Assembly: GCA_023475165.1 (NCBI GenBank)
Contig: JAMCWA010000002.1
Location: forward strand, 1-44,824
Reading direction: 5' to 3'
DNA: 44,824 nucleotides
Origin: Bacillota bacterium
GTDB lineage: Bacteria; Bacillota; Sulfobacillia; JAMCWA01
Within the stretch, counting starts at the first letter, position 1; each line of letters starts with the position of its first letter. Positions 40,707-44,824 of this stretch are shown here, piece after piece. The notes below the pieces were generated by a model, which saw only the letters and a program-made list of their open reading frames with translations, did not search any database and was not told the DNA's origin. A program made the position numbers and the translations under genes.

Positions 40707-41122
40707 AGAGACTGTTGACAAACTGCGTTTAGAGGGGTTAACCCGCCCGAGAAAGACGCCATAGTCTCTGCTGCGCCTGACGGCGTTCGCGCTTCTGGCG
40801 GCTTCAGCCAAGAGAAGCCGTAGTCTGTAAGAGCTTAAACGAACGTTCTTCTGGCGGCTTTAGCCAAATCGTAAGGACAAGACCGTTCAAAAATGCCCAG
40901 ATGCGAAGGAGACAAGGCTCCGAAGCAAGGCGTACCAAGTGGTACGTTGAGCGAGCCGCCGGACGGCGCGTCAGCGCCGCCGAGGGGTCTGGGGGACGGA
41001 CTCCCCCAGGCATTAAGGGGTGCTCGGGCACCGGAGATGCCGCCGAAAGGGGAGCGTGCCCCCCTAGCGGAGGCGGGCGGCAACCCGCCTGAGACGCATA
41101 TGGGTGTTTTTCAGCGGTCTCC
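40707..41122 (+). repeat. Family-1 repeat, full-length 416-bp copy
   Basis: Left end AGAGACTGTTGACAAACTGC, right end CGCATATGGGTGTTTTTCAG plus CGGTCTCC. Shared with the 415-bp copy: TAGTCTCTGCTGCGCCTGAC, CTTCTGGCGGCTTTAGCC and the module from CAGATGCGAAGGAGACAAGG to GGTACGTTGAGCGAG (40896-40955). The right third (GTGCCCCCCTAGCGGAGGCG) is also found at 3525 and 13890. ORFs within it have no ribosome binding sites. It fills most of the 720-base gap between rpsU and the HIT gene. Confidence 0.8.
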
Positions 41123-41131
41123 AGGATCAGC

Positions 41132-41473
41132 TCACCCCGGCGGCCACCCCATGGGCCGGCCTCCCAGGACATGCAGGTGCAGGTGTTTAACCCATTGCCC
41201 ACCGTCATCACCGGTATTGATGACTGTACGAAACCCGCCCTCCAGGTCGCTCCTGCTCCCAAGCTTCTTAACCGTCAGAAGTAGATGAGCCAGCAGCTCC
41301 TGGTCTCTTTCCGTCAAGTCCAGGAGAGAGGTGTAATGATTCTTGGGGATCACCAGGATATGAACCGGGGCCTGGGGATTGATATCCCGGAAGGCCATGA
41401 CTTCCTCATCTTCATAAAGGACCTGGGCTGGAATCTCCCCGCTGGCAATCCTGCAAAACAGGCAATCAGACAT
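41132..41473 (-). CDS. hinT: HIT-family nucleotide-binding protein (HinT-like)
   Basis: 113 residues from the ATG at 41473; the frame extends upstream into a repeat relic and those codons are excluded. CLFCRIASGEIPAQVLYEDE at the N-terminus and the histidine triad HLHLHVLGG at the C-terminus identify the HinT branch, purine nucleoside phosphoramidases that hydrolyse AMP-lysine-type bonds. Length is normal (110-120). Being between rpsU and mtaB is common in Firmicutes. Confidence 0.95.
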   Translation of the reverse strand: MSDCLFCRIASGEIPAQVLYEDEEVMAFRDINPQAPVHILVIPKNHYTSLLDLTERDQELLAHLLLTVKKLGSRSDLEGGFRTVINTGDDGGQWVKHLHLHVLGGRPMGWPPG

Positions 41474-41648
41474 GGCTTGACCCCGCTTCCTGTTCCCCCT
41501 AGAGACCATTGAAAAACCCTTACTCAATTTGCATCGGGCTAATCCTGGGTTAGGCCGATCCTCATTTTGGCCAACCTTTCCCCATCATTACTATTCGGCA
41601 AATAAATCACATCTCCTGCTTCCCTTGGTCGTGAATTATCCAGCTCGC

Positions 41649-42755
41649 TCATTGGTCCGCCGTAAAAGAGGTCACCCGTCGAGTTCGATCGGCGTGACCT
41701 TCTTGAGCCAGTTCGATCAGCCGGGTCAAGAGCTTCGAGTAGGAAAGACCGCTGTGCTCCCACAGTTTAGGATACATACTGACCCTGGTAAAACCCGGCA
41801 TGGTATTGATCTCGTTGACATACAACTGGCCGGTATCCCTGGTGTAGAAGAAATCCACGCGGGCCAGACCACTGCCATCAATAGCCCGGAAAGCCTCCAG
41901 GGCATAGTATCTTAACCTGGTTACAACCTCCGACGGCAACTCGGCGGGAATGAGGAGGCGGGTGGAGGAGTCCAGGTATTTGGCTACGTAGTCATAAAAA
42001 ACACGTTCGGGGATGATCTCACCTGGATATGACGCCTCAGGGTCATCGTTGCCCAGGACACTGCACTCGACCTCCCGCGCCAGGACACCTTGCTCAACAA
42101 TAAGCTTTCGGTCATAACGCGCCGCTAGATGCAAGGCCGCCACCAGTTGATTTCGATCTTCTGCCCGGGAAATACCGACACTGGAACCGAGGTTAGCCGG
42201 CTTGACAAAGACGGGGTAGCGCAGGCGCTCCTCCACCTGGCGCAATACCTCTTCCGGCTCATTCTCCCACTGGTGGCGTAGAATGACCACATCGTCAACC
42301 ACCGGCAGACCCCGCCAGCGAAAAAGGTTGCTGCCTTTACCCTTGGTTGCAAGGTAACTAGAGCCCAACACCCCGGCCCCCACATAGGGTACCCCCATCA
42401 GGTCCAAGAGCCCCTGAATGGTTCCATCCTCCCCGTAGGTACCATGGAGGACGGGAAAGACCACATCCACTGGTAAAAGGGGCAGTCCCGGTTCTTCGAG
42501 TAACAAAAACCCTGGGCCGGTCGGATCGGCGGAAGGCAAGACCCTCCGACCTGCTGAGGGGTCCAAAGGCCTCCTCTGCACCGCTGCGAAAGGATCAGGG
42601 AAGTGATACCAGCTTCCCTCTTTGGAGATCCCGATTCCCACCGGCTCAAAGCGGTCTTGGTCCAGAGCCTGCAAGACGGAAGCGGCTGAAAGCAAAGAAA
42701 CCTCGTGCTCCCCGGAACGGCCCCCAAAGAGGACCCCAACCCTGATTCTGGTCAT
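41649..42755 (-). CDS. ddl: D-alanine--D-alanine ligase with a foreign 40-base segment
   Basis: 368 residues from the ATG at 42755 (AAGGGGACGG upstream). ATP-grasp hallmarks: [67 protein letters not shown] and [12 protein letters not shown]. It joins two D-Ala for peptidoglycan precursors. Oddity: where the family has a Met-Asp-Lys segment after the GAGVLGSS region, this gene reads [11 protein letters not shown]. The 40 bases encoding it (42318-42357) are identical to the mtaB 5' end in inverted orientation. Alignment length is preserved, but the invariant Met-Asp is lost, so either function or assembly is in doubt. It lies between hinT and mtaB. Confidence 0.9.
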   Translation of the reverse strand: MTRIRVGVLFGGRSGEHEVSLLSAASVLQALDQDRFEPVGIGISKEGSWYHFPDPFAAVQRRPLDPSAGRRVLPSADPTGPGFLLLEEPGLPLLPVDVVFPVLHGTYGEDGTIQGLLDLMGVPYVGAGVLGSSYLATKGKGSNLFRWRGLPVVDDVVILRHQWENEPEEVLRQVEERLRYPVFVKPANLGSSVGISRAEDRNQLVAALHLAARYDRKLIVEQGVLAREVECSVLGNDDPEASYPGEIIPERVFYDYVAKYLDSSTRLLIPAELPSEVVTRLRYYALEAFRAIDGSGLARVDFFYTRDTGQLYVNEINTMPGFTRVSMYPKLWEHSGLSYSKLLTRLIELAQEGHADRTRRVTSFTADQ

Positions 42756-42840
42756 AGAATCCGTCCCCTTGGTCTTCATAGATGTCATGATTAAGCTATT
42801 CGTCTGGGCAATATCTTATCCCTGGTAGACTCCCATGCTG

Positions 42841-43121
42841 CCTTTTAGCGGCGCCCCAAAGTCAGCAGCGGGCGGCGACGGGCGGACGATTGCCGGCGGA
42901 GCGCTTTCACCGAGCCGGGCACCGCCTCCGACGAAGCGAGGCCCAAGAGGCCGGACGGCGGCACGGATGGCGCCGAGCGCAAGCGAGCCAGGGAGGGCGA
43001 GTTTACGCGATGCCGGCCGGTGGGCTGAAGCTCTACCGCGATGCGGCCGGCGTAGGTGACCAAAAGCCAGGACGGCGACGCCCGCGCGGCGCCCTGGAAG
43101 TAGCTGGTTTGTTTCAGGGCA
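42841..43121 (-). repeat. Family-2 repeat, long-core copy
   Basis: Read on the minus strand: CTGAAACAAACCAGCTACTT, CAGGGCGCCGC, a GC-rich core of about 220 bases, then GGGGCGCCGCTAAAAGGC. The ends match the 78-base copy at 3577-3654. The core has imperfect direct repeats (CGCGATGCsGCCGG, about 43007 and 43039). It makes up nearly all of the 388-base gap between ddl and mtaB; no credible ORF. Confidence 0.6.
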
Positions 43122-43143
43122 GACTGCCAGCAAACCGCGGTCT

Positions 43144-44580
43144 CTATGGCGGAGAATCCTGCAAGCAACCCCTGGCACCTTCTCGGTCGGCCGCTGTCAC
43201 CAAGACATCCCTGACCTGATTGGCCTGTTCATTCCCCCCGGGAAACATTACCCGGAGATAGTTGTCCGTCAGTCCCTCCAACCACCCCGTCCGTTCCCTG
43301 CCCTCCTCCACCAGGACAGAAACCACCCGGTCGAGGTAGCGCCGATGGAAATCCAAGGCCAGCTGCTCAGCCAGCCCGAGTAATTCACGACTGCGCTCCT
43401 CTTTCACCGCCCGGGGTAGCTGTCCAGGGAAGGAGGCAGCCCTGGTTCCGGGCCTCCTGGAATAAGGGAAAACGTGAACCCGGCTGAAGGCCATCTCTCG
43501 GACAAAGTTGGAACTGGCCCGGAATTCCTCCTCGGTTTCGCCCGGAAACCCCACCATCACGTCCGTGGAGATGCCCACTTCGGGGATGGCCCGGCGAACC
43601 TGCTCCAGGATTTCCGAATACTGACCAGTGCCATAACGACGATTCATCCTGGCCAAAACCTGGTCGCAACCGCTCTGCAAGGGGATGTGCAGGTGGCGGC
43701 AGAGTTTCTCTTCGCGAGCCATGAGCTGAATGAGTTTCGGGCTCACCTCCAGGGGCTCGATGGAACTCAGGCGAATCCGCTGTAGGCCGGGGATGTCAAG
43801 AATGCCTTCCACCAGCCCGGCCAAATCCGTCGTGCCGTCCAGATCGTTCCCATAAGCCCCCAAGTGAATGCCGGTGAGCACCACTTCCTTGAATCCCGCT
43901 TCTGCCAACCTGAGGACCTCATCCTTCACCGCCCCGGGGTGCCGGCTGCGGCTGCGGCCACGGGCAAAAGGCACCAGGCAATAGGAGCAAAACTGATTGC
44001 ACCCCTCTTGCACCTTCACTGCCGCCCGCGTCCGCCCGGTAAAGCGGAAAATGGGTAGCTCCTCAAAGGCTGTAGTTTGGCCCAGATCAGTACCTCCAGG
44101 CCTCATCTCTGCTTTCGCGATGCCGGCGTCACTGAGGGCAACCGGCTCGCTTTCTGCCGCGCAAGCGCCGGCCTGGGCAACTGGGGCGCCTTTCCCCGTC
44201 GCCGCCTGCTCCACCAGATCGACGATCAGATGTCTCCCCTGGGTCCCAATAAGCACATCCACCCCGGGGATCTGCCAGATCTCGGCAGCGGCCACCTGGG
44301 CGTAGCACCCCGCGACCGCCACCACCGCCTCCGGGTTTTCGCGGATGGTCCGGCGCAGCATTTGTCGTGACTTGGCCTCGCTCCGGGAGGTCACCGTACA
44401 GGTGTTGATGAGGTAGACGTCGGCCTCAGCCCCGAAGTCCACCACCTGATAGCCCCGCTTCCGGAACAGCTCCAGCATGGCCTGGGTATCGTATTGATTT
44501 ACCTTGCAACCAAGGGTAAAGGCAGCAACCTTTTTCGCGGGAAGATCCCCCTTTGAAATGGAGCCGACCAGGCTCGGCAA
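43144..44580 (-). CDS. mtaB: tRNA (N6-L-threonylcarbamoyladenosine(37)-C2)-methylthiotransferase MtaB
   Basis: 478 residues. The N-terminal UPF0004 domain has cluster Cys25 (FTLGCKVNQYDTQ), Cys61 (INTCTV) and Cys92 (AGCYAQ). Radical-SAM Cys194, Cys198 and Cys201 are in EGCNQFCSYC; the C-terminal TRAM domain is RTGWLEGLTDNYLRVMFPGG. The Asn/Gln in the CKVNQ motif points to MtaB (e-MtaB type) rather than MiaB. It adds a methylthio group to t6A37 of tRNAs decoding ANN codons. The TTG start has no ribosome binding site. It lies 6 bases outside an 80-base inverted repeat ending at 44573, so the true N-terminus may be lost or scrambled. Confidence 0.93.
   Translation of the reverse strand: MPSLVGSISKGDLPAKKVAAFTLGCKVNQYDTQAMLELFRKRGYQVVDFGAEADVYLINTCTVTSRSEAKSRQMLRRTIRENPEAVVAVAGCYAQVAAAEIWQIPGVDVLIGTQGRHLIVDLVEQAATGKGAPVAQAGACAAESEPVALSDAGIAKAEMRPGGTDLGQTTAFEELPIFRFTGRTRAAVKVQEGCNQFCSYCLVPFARGRSRSRHPGAVKDEVLRLAEAGFKEVVLTGIHLGAYGNDLDGTTDLAGLVEGILDIPGLQRIRLSSIEPLEVSPKLIQLMAREEKLCRHLHIPLQSGCDQVLARMNRRYGTGQYSEILEQVRRAIPEVGISTDVMVGFPGETEEEFRASSNFVREMAFSRVHVFPYSRRPGTRAASFPGQLPRAVKEERSRELLGLAEQLALDFHRRYLDRVVSVLVEEGRERTGWLEGLTDNYLRVMFPGGNEQANQVRDVLVTAADREGARGCLQDSPP
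44494..44573. repeat. Left arm of an 80-bp perfect inverted repeat (inside mtaB)
   Basis: Exact reverse complement of 44745-44824, the last 80 bases of the window; 171 bases separate the arms. It encodes about residues 3-29 of MtaB. Confidence 0.9.
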
Positions 44581-44744
44581 GAGTGGACCTGGTTAGAGAC
44601 AATTCCACGTAGGGAGGGCGGAGGCAACGAACAACCCCCATAAAAAATCACTCATTTAGCTTGAGTCAAAGAATGCTGCCCCGCCCCTTTAAATTCGTAA
44701 CTGGGCCCAACTTCCAACCTCTAACTTCTGTCTTCATTCTCCGG

Positions 44745-44824
44745 GCCTGGTCGGCTCCATTTCAAAGGGGGATCTTCCCGCGAAAAAGGTTGCTGCCTTT
44801 ACCCTTGGTTGCAAGGTAAATCAA
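44745..44824. repeat. Right arm of the 80-bp inverted repeat at the window edge
   Basis: Reads [20 protein letters not shown] on the plus strand, duplicating the MtaB N-terminus head-to-head with mtaB. It runs to the last base, so it could continue. The 171-base spacer (44574-44744) holds no recognisable gene. Confidence 0.9.

Noticed and set aside
40560..40811. 83-codon ORF on the minus strand upstream of rpsU
   Set aside because: It runs through a repeat end and the rpsU promoter, has no ribosome binding site, and its N-terminus is repeat-encoded.
40896..41092. GC-rich ORFs inside the 416-bp repeat
   Set aside because: They lack ribosome binding sites, exist in several frames at once and are not preserved between repeat copies.
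1..44824. CRISPR arrays, tRNA or rRNA genes, prophage or transposase genes
   Set aside because: No regularly spaced direct repeats, no tRNA-like TΨC/CCA pattern, and no recombinase or transposase motif found. The dispersed repeats are irregularly spaced and inverted-ended.

Overview
The window looks like a chromosomal segment of a spore-forming, Gram-positive anaerobe of the Clostridia (Moorella/Desulfotomaculum-like Peptococcaceae is my best guess). Support comes from a SPOCS-domain coat protein, two CotF-type coat proteins, the rpsU-HIT-ddl-mtaB neighbourhood, floA/nfeD, strong AGGAGG ribosome binding sites and many TTG starts. The assignment is inferred from gene content only. No phage, insertion sequence with transposase, CRISPR array, rRNA or tRNA was recognised.

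Layout. 1-4.4 kb: spore-coat genes, an AcuA-like acetyltransferase, an unusual M24 family protein and small proteins. 4.4-17.6 kb: leucyl aminopeptidase, a double-domain glycosyltransferase, a D-aminopeptidase, and an alpha-glucan module (GH57 branching enzyme, DUF4912 protein, GalT-like protein, glycogen synthase, GH15 glucoamylase). 17.6-28.3 kb: an amino-acid/peptide scavenging block with an amidohydrolase, DppC, DppB and peptide-binding lipoprotein, then pxpCBA (5-oxoprolinase), an ornithine-cyclodeaminase-family enzyme and a divergent sigma-54 activator. 28.3-36.1 kb: M20 peptidase, livFGMH, livJ and a GABA-type aminotransferase. 36.6-44.6 kb: a membrane-anchored hypothetical protein, floA, nfeD, rpsU, HIT, ddl, mtaB.

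Most exciting regulatory element: on the minus strand at about 22.57-22.80 kb, between pxpC and the peptide-binding lipoprotein, lies what I read as a ykkC subtype-2 riboswitch (ppGpp or PRPP class). It is followed by an intrinsic terminator whose 5' arm overlaps the aptamer's conserved 3' end. With a peptide transporter downstream, a ppGpp-responsive ON switch for peptide uptake is the attractive reading.

The intergenic DNA is unusually repetitive. One MITE-like family has inverted ends resembling GGAGACYGCTGAMAAAC and interchangeable cores from 70 to about 416 bp. It appears at least nine times, supplies the last codons and stop of the glycosyltransferase, abuts the floA stop and separates livJ from livH. 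A second family, with GGCGCCGC-type ends, is nested in one copy of the first.

The right edge is suspicious. The last 80 bases are an exact inverted copy of the start of mtaB, and a 40-base piece of the same sequence also sits in ddl, where it replaces the conserved Met-Asp-Lys segment. This may be a chimeric assembly or a genuine template-switch scar.
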